Shown here piece after piece: positions 23,572-32,455 of a stretch of 41,351 nt of DNA. This DNA is from UBA4877 sp002399285 (GTDB lineage Bacteria; Bacillota; Thermoanaerobacteria; Thermoanaerobacterales; UBA4877). The translations under genes and the position numbers were made by a program. Under the pieces are notes generated by a model. It saw only the letters and a program-made list of their open reading frames with translations. It did no database searches and was not told the DNA's origin. Where the stretch lies: assembly GCA_036771835.1 (NCBI GenBank), contig DAIPGN010000019.1, positions 1 to 41,351 of the forward strand, written 5' to 3'. How positions within the stretch are numbered: position 1 is the first letter of the stretch; every line of letters begins with the position of its first letter.

Positions 23572-25134
23572 TTGAAAAGGAATTTACTGTACGTACTTAT
23601 ACTCGTATTGCTTTTGAGCTTTACCATGACGGCGTGCTCCTCGGGCGGCCAGGAGACCGGTCAGAATGCCGGGAAGGGCGATGTGAAAAAGACGGCCCAG
23701 GACGTGACTTATGTGTCTACGACGGATGCCGTCGGCCTGTCGCCGATACTGACCAATGATACGGCTTCCAGCTATGCGATAAGCTGTATATATGAAACGC
23801 TGTTTGAGAAAGATCCCAAGACCGGCGAGATAAAACCTCTGCTGGCGGAATCCTATGAAAGCCCCGATGCGAACACTTGGGTGATAAAGCTTAAACATGA
23901 TATAAAGTTTAGCGATGGAACGCCGTTCACATCGGAGGCAGTAAAATATACCTATGAAAAGATAATGGATCCCAAGACCGCTTCACCGCGGGCAAGCCTG
24001 TTAAAGTCCGTGAGTTCGATAGAGACGCCCGACGACTATACGGTGATCATCCATACAAAGGAGCCCTATGGGATAATGCTCACGGCCATGGCTCACGTCA
24101 ATCTGTCCATAGTAAACCCCAAAGCGGATAAGGGCGGCGATATAAACAGAAATCCGGCGGGGGCGGGAACGGGCCCGTTCAAATTCGTCGAATGGGTATC
24201 GGGGGACCACATTACGCTGGAGAAGAACCCTGATTACTGGCAGGGTGCGGCAAAGCTGGATAAGGTAACGCTGAAGGTCGTGCCTGAGATGTCCACGGCC
24301 GTATCCATGGTGGAGACCGGCGAGGCTGATTTTCTCGTCAGCATACCGCCCGAGCAGCTTGACCGCTTGAAAAACAACCCCGACGTGGAGGTTACCGAGA
24401 TCCAGGGTGACCCCACGAGATACCTTGGCTTTAACTTTGAGAAGAAACCCTTTGATGATCTGAAAGTCAGACAGGCGATCGAATACGCTATAGACAGGGA
24501 TGCCTATATAGAGACGCTGAACGGGCTTGGCTATAAGTCGAACGGCATCATAGGCCCTAAGCTGTTCGGATACAATGAGGAGATCGAAAAGCACGGCTAT
24601 GACTATGACAAGGAAAAGGCGAAACAGTTGCTTGCGGAGGCAGGTTACCCTAATGGATTCAAAACCACGCTGACCGTGGGCAATGTGGATATGTACATGA
24701 AGATGGCGCCGTTTATTCAGGCGCAGCTTAAAGAAGTAGGCATAGATGTAAAATTGAACGTTATGGACTGGGCCTCATTTATTGCCTATGGCAAAGAGGG
24801 AAAGCAGGAGATGTATCTCAACGGATGGGCCAACGTCACGGGAGACGGCGAGGAATTGCTGTATCCTCAGTTCTACTCGTCCAATATAGACGCATCCAAC
24901 TATTCCAGATATAACAAGCCGGATATGGATGCTTTGATAATGAAGACCAGAACAACGGTGGATCAGACGCAGAGAAACGACTTTATAAGGCAGGCCAATA
25001 TAGCATTCACCGACGACGTGGTCTGGGTGCCGATGTTCAACGACGTGGTGACCCTGGCTCACAGAAAGGACTTAAAGGGAATAGTATTTGAGCCCAATGG
25101 AGAGTTCAGGCTAAATGAGGCATATAAAGAATAG
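23572..25134 (+). CDS. Peptide-binding lipoprotein, SBP family 5
   Basis: A 520-residue extracytoplasmic substrate-binding protein (Dpp/Opp/GsiB family). A lipoprotein signal MKRNLLYVLILVLLLS ends in the lipobox TMTAC with C22 as the lipidated residue. Family motifs include YETLFEKDP, the DIKFSDGTPFTSEAVKYTYEKIMDP block, and GTGPFKFVEW. It captures the peptide outside the cell and delivers it to the two permeases. TTG 23572 is the start, 5 nt after AAGGGGGAAG. Whether the ligand is glutathione, a gamma-glutamyl dipeptide or a general peptide cannot be read directly. Confidence 0.93.
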   Translation: MKRNLLYVLILVLLLSFTMTACSSGGQETGQNAGKGDVKKTAQDVTYVSTTDAVGLSPILTNDTASSYAISCIYETLFEKDPKTGEIKPLLAESYESPDANTWVIKLKHDIKFSDGTPFTSEAVKYTYEKIMDPKTASPRASLLKSVSSIETPDDYTVIIHTKEPYGIMLTAMAHVNLSIVNPKADKGGDINRNPAGAGTGPFKFVEWVSGDHITLEKNPDYWQGAAKLDKVTLKVVPEMSTAVSMVETGEADFLVSIPPEQLDRLKNNPDVEVTEIQGDPTRYLGFNFEKKPFDDLKVRQAIEYAIDRDAYIETLNGLGYKSNGIIGPKLFGYNEEIEKHGYDYDKEKAKQLLAEAGYPNGFKTTLTVGNVDMYMKMAPFIQAQLKEVGIDVKLNVMDWASFIAYGKEGKQEMYLNGWANVTGDGEELLYPQFYSSNIDASNYSRYNKPDMDALIMKTRTTVDQTQRNDFIRQANIAFTDDVVWVPMFNDVVTLAHRKDLKGIVFEPNGEFRLNEAYKE

Positions 25135-25143
25135 GTGATGACA

Positions 25144-26106
25144 TTGGATACACTCTTAAAGGTCGACGGGCTTAAGACCTACTATTATACCATTGACGGG
25201 GTGGTGCCCGCCGTCGATGATGTAAGCTTTGAGATAAATGAAGGAGAGACACTGGGCATCGTGGGAGAATCGGGCAGCGGCAAGAGCGTCACCGCCCTCT
25301 CCGTAATGAGGCTGGTGCCGCATCCTCCGGGCAGGATCATAGGCGGGTCTATCAATTTTGCGGGGGAGGATCTGCTCAATAAAAGCGAATACGAAATGAG
25401 AAAGATACGCGGCAACAAGATATCCATGATATTTCAGGATCCCATGACGTCCTTAAATCCGCTCTTTACCATAGGCAATCAGATCGTTGAGGCCATCGTG
25501 ACTCATCAGGATGTGAGTAAAAAGGAGGCTATGGACAGGGCGATAGAAATGCTTAAATTGGTGGGGATACCTTCTCCGGAAAAGAGGGTGAATGAATATC
25601 CGCAGCGGCTTTCCGGCGGCATGAGGCAGAGGGCCATGATCGCGATGGCGCTCTCATGCAGGCCGGATCTCCTCATAGCCGACGAGCCGACCACGGCGCT
25701 GGACGTCACTATACAGGCGCAGATACTGGAACTCATATCGGACATCAAACAGGAGATGAACATGTCCGTAATGATAATAACCCATGATCTCGGAGTAGTG
25801 GCCGAGGTTGCGGACAGGGTGACGGTGATGTATGCCGGAAGGGTAATGGAGTCGGGCAGCGTTAAGGAAGTCTTTGCCCGGCCGCTGCACCCCTATACAC
25901 AGGGACTTCTGGACTCCATCCCGAGGATAGACTCAAACGGTGACCGGCTGACTTCCATAGACGGCATGCTGCCCACGGTCACCGAGGACTTTAAGGGCTG
26001 TAGATTTAAGGACAGGTGTACTCAGGCGAACAGGCTGTGTTTCGAACAGGAGCCAAAAATGACGGAGGTCGAAGGCAGAAGAGTCTGCTGCCATAAATAC
26101 GTTTGA
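25144..26106 (+). CDS. Peptide ABC transporter ATPase (DppD/OppD type)
   Basis: A 320-residue ATPase with Walker A GESGSGKS, signature LSGGMRQRAMIAMAL, Walker B LLIADEPTTALD and the oligopeptide C-terminal extension, whose cysteines (CRFKDRCTQANRLC, VCCH) are of the type that bind a [4Fe-4S] cluster in DppD relatives. TTG 25144 is preferred: AGGTGAT (25133-25139) is an extended Shine-Dalgarno, the same arrangement as at yhfX in this window, and the product then begins MDTLLKVDGLKTYYY. GTG 25135 and ATG 25138 fall inside that site. Confidence 0.9.
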   Translation: MDTLLKVDGLKTYYYTIDGVVPAVDDVSFEINEGETLGIVGESGSGKSVTALSVMRLVPHPPGRIIGGSINFAGEDLLNKSEYEMRKIRGNKISMIFQDPMTSLNPLFTIGNQIVEAIVTHQDVSKKEAMDRAIEMLKLVGIPSPEKRVNEYPQRLSGGMRQRAMIAMALSCRPDLLIADEPTTALDVTIQAQILELISDIKQEMNMSVMIITHDLGVVAEVADRVTVMYAGRVMESGSVKEVFARPLHPYTQGLLDSIPRIDSNGDRLTSIDGMLPTVTEDFKGCRFKDRCTQANRLCFEQEPKMTEVEGRRVCCHKYV

Positions 26107-26117
26107 GAGGTGGTAAA

Positions 26118-27080
26118 ATGGAATTACTCGAAGTAAAGGGATTAAAAAAATACTTTCCAATTAAGGGCGGCTTCCTCTCAAAGACTGTGGACTATGTGAA
26201 GGCGGTGGACGGGGTCTCGTTTACGGTCAAACAGGGCGAGACCCTGGGCCTGGTCGGCGAATCCGGCTGCGGAAAGTCGACTGCGGGCAGGACCGTCCTG
26301 AGACTGTATGAACCCACGGAGGGCTCCATCTTCTTTGACGGGACCGACATAGCGGCTCTTGATAAGAAGGAGATGAGAGCCAGAAGGAAGGACATGCAGA
26401 TAATATTTCAGGATCCCTACGCATCGTTGAATCCGAAACTCACTGCGGGCGAAATAATCGGCAGGGCAATCGACGTTCATGGGATCGCCGGGAGGAAGGA
26501 AAGAGAGAGACGGATACTCAGGCTGATGGACGTCGTCGGTCTCAAGGCAGAGCACTGCGACAGGTATCCCAATGAATTCTCAGGCGGACAGCGGCAGAGG
26601 ATAGGCATAGCGAGGGCGCTGGCTGTAAATCCCAAGCTGATAGTGTGCGACGAGCCCATATCGGCGCTGGACGTGTCCATACAGGCTCAGATCATAAACC
26701 TCTTAATGGATATACAGCAGCAGTTCGGCCTCACCTATATATTCATCGCCCATAACCTGGCGGTAGTGAAACATATAAGCGATAACGTGGCTGTGATGTA
26801 TCTGGGGAAGATCGTGGAGACGGCTGAAAAAAGCGAACTGTTCTCTCACACGCTGCATCCATATACGACGGCCCTGCTCTCCGCCATCCCCATTCCAGAT
26901 CCAACTAAGAAGAATACGAGGATTAAGCTGGAGGGAGATGTGCCCAGCCCGATAGATCTGCCTCCCGGTTGCAGGTTTGCTTCCAGGTGTCTCGAAAGGA
27001 CGGAGATATGCGGGGAGATCGAGCCCGAACTTGTGGACGTAGGCGGAGGGCATTGCGTCGCCTGCCACCATAGAAAATAG
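26118..27080 (+). CDS. Peptide ABC transporter ATPase (DppF/OppF type)
   Basis: A 320-residue ATPase, partner of the preceding one. Walker A GESGCGKST, Q-loop FQDPYASLNPKLT, signature FSGGQRQRIGIARAL, Walker B LIVCDEPISALD and the C-terminal cysteine-containing extension (CRFASRCLERTEIC) are all present. ATG 26118 follows GAGAGGTGG, which overlaps the end of the upstream gene. It is the last gene of the ggt-peptide importer operon. Confidence 0.9.
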   Translation: MELLEVKGLKKYFPIKGGFLSKTVDYVKAVDGVSFTVKQGETLGLVGESGCGKSTAGRTVLRLYEPTEGSIFFDGTDIAALDKKEMRARRKDMQIIFQDPYASLNPKLTAGEIIGRAIDVHGIAGRKERERRILRLMDVVGLKAEHCDRYPNEFSGGQRQRIGIARALAVNPKLIVCDEPISALDVSIQAQIINLLMDIQQQFGLTYIFIAHNLAVVKHISDNVAVMYLGKIVETAEKSELFSHTLHPYTTALLSAIPIPDPTKKNTRIKLEGDVPSPIDLPPGCRFASRCLERTEICGEIEPELVDVGGGHCVACHHRK

Positions 27081-27084
27081 TAAT

Positions 27085-27121
27085 ATATTAGAGGCAGTGG
27101 ATAACACACTGCCTTTAATAT
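27085..27121. terminator. Bidirectional terminator between the peptide importer and the TetR gene
   Basis: AGGCAGTG (27092-27099) pairs with CACTGCCT (27107-27114), and flanking ATATTA pairs with TAATAT, giving T-rich ends on both strands between convergent genes. Confidence 0.75.
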
Positions 27122-27128
27122 ATATGAT

Positions 27129-27683
27129 TCATTTGATCTGACAGGCCAGCGTATAAATGGTCTCGGCCATTTCCTCCGCAGACCTGTTCATTCCTTTCTT
27201 TAACCAATTTTGTATCAGGCCGATGCTCCCGTTCACAACGAAAATCAGGTAGTCCTCATTGACGCCGGGATTGGAATCTGCGGCTGTGGATATCCCTATC
27301 TCCCGATAGATCAGGGTGAGCAGCTGCTTTTGGAAGTCTATATCGCCCTGTTCACTCATGAGTATCTGGAGATGCTTGCTGTTTTCTGTGAAGTATTGGA
27401 AGATCATATAGAGAACCTTCAGCATTTCATCCTTATCCCTCTTGCCGATAAGGTCTGTGACCGCCTCTCTCACCCAGGAAAGTGTTTCGTCCTCGATGGT
27501 GCGCAGCAGATCGTATTGGTCTCTGTAGTATGCGTAAAAAGTCGTGCGGTTGATATCGGCTTTTTCGCACAGCTCTTTGATCGTTATCTTAGCTACCGGT
27601 TTGTCTCTCATCAGCTCAAACAGGCTGTCCTGCAATACCATCCGGGTATAACGCGTTTTCCGGCTTTCTTTCATTTCCTTCAT
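27129..27683 (-). CDS. TetR/AcrR family regulator
   Basis: A 184-residue repressor on the minus strand. The N-terminal helix-turn-helix is visible in ITIKELCEKADINRTTFYAYYRDQYDLL; the rest is a helical ligand domain of the type seen in DhaS/YbiH-like members. It is divergent from the three-gene efflux set at 27939-32152, the usual layout for a local repressor of that pump. ATG 27683 is chosen because AAAGGGGGA lies about 7 nt upstream on the minus strand; the ORF extends 8 residues further without a site. The inducer is unknown. Confidence 0.85.
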   Translation of the reverse strand: MKEMKESRKTRYTRMVLQDSLFELMRDKPVAKITIKELCEKADINRTTFYAYYRDQYDLLRTIEDETLSWVREAVTDLIGKRDKDEMLKVLYMIFQYFTENSKHLQILMSEQGDIDFQKQLLTLIYREIGISTAADSNPGVNEDYLIFVVNGSIGLIQNWLKKGMNRSAEEMAETIYTLACQIK

Positions 27684-27785
27684 GGAACGGTCCCCCTTTA
27701 TATACAAATCATTACGGTCCTGTTACGAAACCGACATTTATATGATATTTTGTTGCAAACATTACAATTTATAAACATCTGGTGA

Positions 27786-27836
27786 TTGCAAAATGGTCAC
27801 AGTGTCATTATAATTAATCCTTGATGAAATATCAAG
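27786..27836 (+). promoter_or_regulatory. Promoter and candidate TetR operator of the efflux operon
   Basis: TTGCAA (27786-27791), 17-nt spacer and TATAAT (27809-27814) form a sigma-A promoter. Just downstream, CTTGAT (27820-27825) and ATCAAG (27831-27836) make a perfect palindrome with a 5-base centre, over the likely transcription start, where a TetR-type repressor would block initiation. Confidence 0.6.
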
Positions 27837-27938
27837 AATGATATGATAGCATAGGCATTCATAGAAAGAATATGTCGATACCTTTTAACCGCAGATCTTA
27901 TCTATTAAAAAATCAGCAAGTAATAAGGGAGATCATCC

Positions 27939-28640
27939 ATGGATTTTATCACATTTGAAAACGTAGAGAGGGAATATCACGTCGGAAACAACGTCATAAA
28001 GGCGGTGGACGGCGTCAGTTTTGAATTGGAACAGGGAAGCTTCAACGTCATTCTCGGGCAGAGCGGCGCGGGCAAAACCACCCTGCTCAATTTGATAGGG
28101 GGTATGGATTCACCCACGGGGGGAAGGATCTCCGTGAATGGGCAAAAGATATCAGACATGTCGGAGTACGAGCTTACCGAATACCGCCGCACGCAGATAG
28201 GTTTTGTCTTTCAGTTCTACAATCTGGTGCCCAACCTTACCGCTTTGGAAAACGTGCAGCTTGCGGAGGAGATCTGTGCCGATCCGCTCGATGCCCGCGA
28301 AATACTGCGGCGCGTGGGGCTGGAGGATAGGATGGACAATTTCCCCAGCCAGTTGTCCGGCGGCGAGCAGCAGCGTGTCTCCATTGCCCGCGCTCTGGCG
28401 AAGAATCCGCAGATCGTGCTGTGCGACGAGCCGACGGGGGCTCTGGATTCCGAGACCGGCCGCAGGGTGCTGCGTTTGATCCGCGATGCCGCAAGCGAGT
28501 TGGGCAAGACGGTGATCATCGTCACGCACAACGCGCCGATTGCCGAGATGGCGCAGACGGTGCTGCATATGAGGGACGGAAAGATCGCCGGGACTGAGTC
28601 CCATGATCATCCCAAGGACGTGGAGGAGATCGTATGGTAA
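27939..28640 (+). CDS. ABC transporter ATPase, MacB/LolD-like
   Basis: A 233-residue ATPase of the FtsE/LolD/MacB branch. Walker A GQSGAGKTT (about 39-47), Q-loop FVFQFYNLVPNLTALENV, signature LSGGEQQRVSIARAL, Walker B IVLCDEPTGALD. It energises the FtsX-type permease encoded next, which overlaps its stop codon by 7 nt (ATG of the permease lies inside the end of this gene), showing translational coupling. Together with the membrane-fusion protein it makes a tripartite-type efflux set like YknXYZ or MacAB. Confidence 0.92.
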   Translation: MDFITFENVEREYHVGNNVIKAVDGVSFELEQGSFNVILGQSGAGKTTLLNLIGGMDSPTGGRISVNGQKISDMSEYELTEYRRTQIGFVFQFYNLVPNLTALENVQLAEEICADPLDAREILRRVGLEDRMDNFPSQLSGGEQQRVSIARALAKNPQIVLCDEPTGALDSETGRRVLRLIRDAASELGKTVIIVTHNAPIAEMAQTVLHMRDGKIAGTESHDHPKDVEEIVW

Positions 28641-30946
28641 GGGGGGCCTTGTTCAAGAAGTCCCTGCGCGATATGCAGAAGGCGAAGGTGCAGTTCATCT
28701 CGATTTTTGTTATGGCAGCTTTGGCGGTCTCCATTATAACGGGGTTGGACAGCGTCTGGTATACGGTTCGAAGAACCACGGATGCCATGTACGCAGCGTC
28801 CAACCTTTCGGATCTCTGGGTGACTGTGAGCAATCCGTCGGAGCAGGATCTCTGGGGCATACGGCGGCTCACCGGGGTCACGCGGGTGGAAAAGCGATTC
28901 TCCGCCGAGGCCGATACCGCTCTTCCCGGGAAACCCACGCTGCACGTCTATGCTTTGGATGACCGCAGCACCTTGGATCAGCCTGAGATGAGGGAAGGGC
29001 GGTTTGGTAGATACGGGGGCGGGGCGGTTTTAGACAGCTCGTTCGCTGAGGCGCACGGGCTCAAGGTCGGTGATTCCATTTCCTTCAAGCTGAACGGAGT
29101 ATGGATGCGTATGCCCATAGACGGCCTGGCCCTAGACAGCGAGCAGGTCTATGCCGTGAAGAATGCGGCGACGATCACCCCCAATTCGAAGGAGTACGGC
29201 TTTGCCGTGATCCATGCCGGCGCGCTGGAAAGCGTCTATGGCAGGAGCGTCTACAATCAGATCAGCGTAAAGGCCGCGCCGGATACCGACCTCGACCAGG
29301 TGGTGCGGGAGGCCGATGCCGTGATCGGCAAGAGGCTGATCGGCATTACTCTGCAGAAGGACAGCGCCAGCGTCAGCAGCGTCAACGGGCGCATCCAGCA
29401 GTTCAAATCGCTCTCCGTCGTGTTTCCACTTCTGTTTTTCATCGTATCGGCGCTTATCACGCAGAGCACAATGGTGCGCATAGTGGAAAGCCAGCGGGGG
29501 CAGATAGGCATCCTCAAGGCGTTGGGATACAGCAAGAGGAGCATCATCTGGCATTATACCTCTTACGGAGTCATTACCGGTGTGCTCGGCTCGGTGGCGG
29601 GACTCATCATAGGACCAAACCTGTTCGGCCGGGTATTGGTCCCGCAGCTGAGGCTGTCGCTCAGCAGCTACAGCATCCATGTCAATTATCCGAATTTTTT
29701 GCTTGCATTCCTCTTGATATTGCTGTGCACGGGCGGCGTTTCATTTTACGCCTGTCGCAAGCTCCTGGCGGACACGCCCGCAGTGCTTCTCCGCGACAAG
29801 CCGATGAAAGAGGGTACGCATGTCTTCGCAGAATCCACGACGCTCTGGCAGAGGATGACGTTCAGCAATAAGCTGATGGTGCGGAACACCATGAAAAACA
29901 AGGGCCGTTTCATCATGGGCGTCATAGGCGTCATGGGCTGCGTCGGCGTTATCATTGCAGCCCTGACTTTAAGGAGCACCATAGCGGGGCTAAACGAGCA
30001 GATGTACGGCAGTACTTTCACCTACGATCAGAAGGTGCTCGTCGACCCTCAAAAGACAGATTCACACTATCTTGGGAATTTGGGACTCGATGCCGTAACG
30101 CAGCAGGTACAGGAATCCGCCGTCGAGGTGATCTGCCCCAGTGGCGGGCAGAAGATGGAGCCCATCACCATTACGACCAAAGACAGTCCGCTTATACACA
30201 TGCAGAGCGTCGACGGGACCCCGGTCTCCCTGCCGGATACCGGTATCGCCATGAGTCGCAAGCTGTGCGATACGCTGGGCGTAAAACAGGGTAACAGTAT
30301 ATGGATAAAGCGCACTAATAAGGGCTATATCTCGGTGCCCATAGAAGAGGTCTCCTACATGGCGTCGGGACAGGGGATATATGTGACCGATGGTTATTGG
30401 AGATCCCTGGGCGAGACATTTTCACCGACGGCTCTGCTCATCCGGTGGAACGGCCCGCCGGACGAGAGATTTCTGAAGAGCGATATGATCATGGATTCGG
30501 CGACGCGGGAGAGCCAGAATTCCGGCTTGTCTGAAAGCATGCAGGTGGTAAACTTCGCGGTGGCGGCAATGATAATCATGGGTGCGTCGCTGGCCTTTGT
30601 GGTGCTGTACAATATCAGCATACTCAACTTCACCGAGCGCATAAGGGATCTTGCGACCCTGAGGGTGCTGGGTTTTCATCACCGGGAGATACGTAACCTG
30701 GTGCTGCTGGAAAACTATTTTTCCGCGTTTCTCGGAACATTAGCCGGCATTCCCATAGGAAAGTTCATCTCATGGCTGATCGCAAGCAGTCTGGATGAAC
30801 GCCTGGATCTTACGGGCAGCATTACGCTGCCGGCTGTGCTGACCGCGGCCGTGATGACCTTGGGCTTTGCGTGGGCGATCAATACCATGGTGGCCCGGAA
30901 GATGAAACGGATCGACATGCTCGAAGCGCTGAAAAGCGTGGAATAA
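28634..30946 (+). CDS. FtsX/MacB-type ABC transporter permease with two FtsX domains
   Basis: A 770-residue permease with eight likely membrane helices (about 15-38, 258-282, 312-335, 354-376, 424-446, 638-664, 694-715 and 732-755), that is, two FtsX-type halves each preceded by a large extracytoplasmic domain. This is the long permease form found in Gram-positive export systems. Substrate unknown: antimicrobial peptides, macrolide-like drugs or lipids are all possible for the family. It overlaps the ATPase gene at its start and is followed after 21 nt by the membrane-fusion gene. Confidence 0.88.
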   Translation: MVRGALFKKSLRDMQKAKVQFISIFVMAALAVSIITGLDSVWYTVRRTTDAMYAASNLSDLWVTVSNPSEQDLWGIRRLTGVTRVEKRFSAEADTALPGKPTLHVYALDDRSTLDQPEMREGRFGRYGGGAVLDSSFAEAHGLKVGDSISFKLNGVWMRMPIDGLALDSEQVYAVKNAATITPNSKEYGFAVIHAGALESVYGRSVYNQISVKAAPDTDLDQVVREADAVIGKRLIGITLQKDSASVSSVNGRIQQFKSLSVVFPLLFFIVSALITQSTMVRIVESQRGQIGILKALGYSKRSIIWHYTSYGVITGVLGSVAGLIIGPNLFGRVLVPQLRLSLSSYSIHVNYPNFLLAFLLILLCTGGVSFYACRKLLADTPAVLLRDKPMKEGTHVFAESTTLWQRMTFSNKLMVRNTMKNKGRFIMGVIGVMGCVGVIIAALTLRSTIAGLNEQMYGSTFTYDQKVLVDPQKTDSHYLGNLGLDAVTQQVQESAVEVICPSGGQKMEPITITTKDSPLIHMQSVDGTPVSLPDTGIAMSRKLCDTLGVKQGNSIWIKRTNKGYISVPIEEVSYMASGQGIYVTDGYWRSLGETFSPTALLIRWNGPPDERFLKSDMIMDSATRESQNSGLSESMQVVNFAVAAMIIMGASLAFVVLYNISILNFTERIRDLATLRVLGFHHREIRNLVLLENYFSAFLGTLAGIPIGKFISWLIASSLDERLDLTGSITLPAVLTAAVMTLGFAWAINTMVARKMKRIDMLEALKSVE

Positions 30947-30967
30947 TAACGGACGGAGGATACCATT

Positions 30968-32152
30968 ATGAAGGATTGGATTTTATCACACAAAAAACAG
31001 TTGTCGGTTGCGGCATGTGCGGTCGTCATATTCGCCGTGGTGCTCGGTATCTTTGCTCACATTAAAAACAAGGCTGCGCAGATAGACGCCTCGCAGGCCC
31101 CGGCAAGCCAGGCCGACGAGATCGACGCATGGGGCGAGGTAAAATATACCCATATGGAGGATATCAGCATCGACTTTCCGGCGGTGGTGACGGATATACC
31201 GATAAAAGAGGGCGACCGGGTCACTCTCGGCCAGCCGCTGGTGACGCTGGATCTCACCGAATACAACGGAGACGTCGAGAAGTTGGAGCAGCAGCTTGCA
31301 GCGAATCAGGCGGCGCTGCCCGCCGCGGAGCAGGGCATTTCCGCGATGCAGTCGGACGTCGCCCAGACGGGCAGCCAAATCGCACGCAAGACCAAGGAGT
31401 ATAACAACGGTACCAACGCGGATCTGAAGCTGTTGCAAAACTCTCTCGGCCTGGCCGGGCAGGAGCTTGCGACCGCAAAGAGCGACCTTAAGAAATATCA
31501 GGCACTCTATGACGCCGATGCGATATCCTTGGCTGAGCTGAACCAATATAAGGACGCGGTGGATCAGCGCCAAAAGGCTGTGGACGACATTCAGGTAAAT
31601 ATCCAAAAGACTAAGATGGGCTTGAAGGAAGAACTGGATCAACTGAACGTCTCGCTCAAATCAAAGCAGGATCAGCTCTCACAGGCAAAGCTGGGCAACA
31701 CGGCCAACGTCGCAAAGCAGCAGGGCGGCGTCTCCGCCGCACAGGTGGATCTGGACGCCATGAAGGCCAAAACAGCGAAGGATTATATAAAGGGCAGTCA
31801 GATCGTATCAAATATAGAGAACGGCATCGTGCAGAATATAGCGGTCAACAGCGCGGATCATCTTGGCGTGCAGGGTATGCCGACCAACGTCCTTCAGATC
31901 ATTGATGCGGACACCCTCACCGTCAGTGCGGAGGTCGACGAAGAATTTATCGGCAGCGTAAAACTCGGCGAAACGGTGAAGATCATTCCCGCTTCCGCAC
32001 CGGACGCCAAGCTCACGGGTACCGTCATTCAAATACCCGACGCAGCCGTGGAGAAAGACGGAAGGCGCATAGTCCGCGTGCTGGTCAAACCCAGCGACCC
32101 CGGCCGTCTGCTCAAACCGGGATATACGGCGGACGTCTATTTTAAAAAATAG
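30968..32152 (+). CDS. HlyD/MacA-type membrane-fusion (periplasmic adaptor) protein
   Basis: A 394-residue adaptor with one N-terminal membrane anchor (about 11-32), a first lipoyl-like half (EDISIDFPAVVTDIPIKEGDRVTLGQPLVTLDL), a long coiled coil (about 95-245, rich in Q, L and K), a second lipoyl half (QIVSNIENGIVQNIAVNSADHLGV) and a beta-barrel domain. In Gram-positive bacteria such proteins assemble around the permease to extend the export channel outward. GGAGG before ATG 30968 gives a clear start. Last gene of the TetR-controlled set. Confidence 0.9.
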   Translation: MKDWILSHKKQLSVAACAVVIFAVVLGIFAHIKNKAAQIDASQAPASQADEIDAWGEVKYTHMEDISIDFPAVVTDIPIKEGDRVTLGQPLVTLDLTEYNGDVEKLEQQLAANQAALPAAEQGISAMQSDVAQTGSQIARKTKEYNNGTNADLKLLQNSLGLAGQELATAKSDLKKYQALYDADAISLAELNQYKDAVDQRQKAVDDIQVNIQKTKMGLKEELDQLNVSLKSKQDQLSQAKLGNTANVAKQQGGVSAAQVDLDAMKAKTAKDYIKGSQIVSNIENGIVQNIAVNSADHLGVQGMPTNVLQIIDADTLTVSAEVDEEFIGSVKLGETVKIIPASAPDAKLTGTVIQIPDAAVEKDGRRIVRVLVKPSDPGRLLKPGYTADVYFKK

Positions 32153-32455
32153 AAACGTTGATCGATAAAAGGACTGCGTATCTGCAGCCCTTGATTTTTT
32201 ATATCGATCTGCGGATGTAAAGATTGGAAGCAGGAATTTGTAGAAATTTGTAGAATTAATATAATTAAGTAATTGACAGCTGCAGTTTGTAACATATATT
32301 TGAACACGTTACGTATAAACCTTTAGCGTTTAACCTATTATTTCAATATTGTTGTTAAAGCATTTCTTTTAGGTCAAGTGGAGTCGTAAAATAAAATTTT
32401 AATATGCAAATATTTACGATCTACTATCATAGTTTTCCCGAAGGGAGATCGTTAT
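32153..32455 (+). promoter_or_regulatory. Control region upstream of the second LevR-type gene
   Basis: After the efflux terminator there is a sigma-A promoter with TTGACA at 32273-32278, a 16-nt spacer and TATATT at 32295-32300. The -10 is part of TTGTAACATATATTT, a 15-base sequence also present upstream of the PAS-AAA+ activator gene (17314-17328). The remaining AT-rich leader of about 150 bases shows no gene. AAGGGAG precedes ATG 32456. Confidence 0.55.
32161..32216 (+). terminator. Terminator of the efflux operon
   Basis: AAGGACTGC (32169-32177) pairs with GCAGCCCTT (32184-32192) with one mismatch, followed by GATTTTTT; an outer GATCGATA/TATCGATC pair encloses it. Confidence 0.7.
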
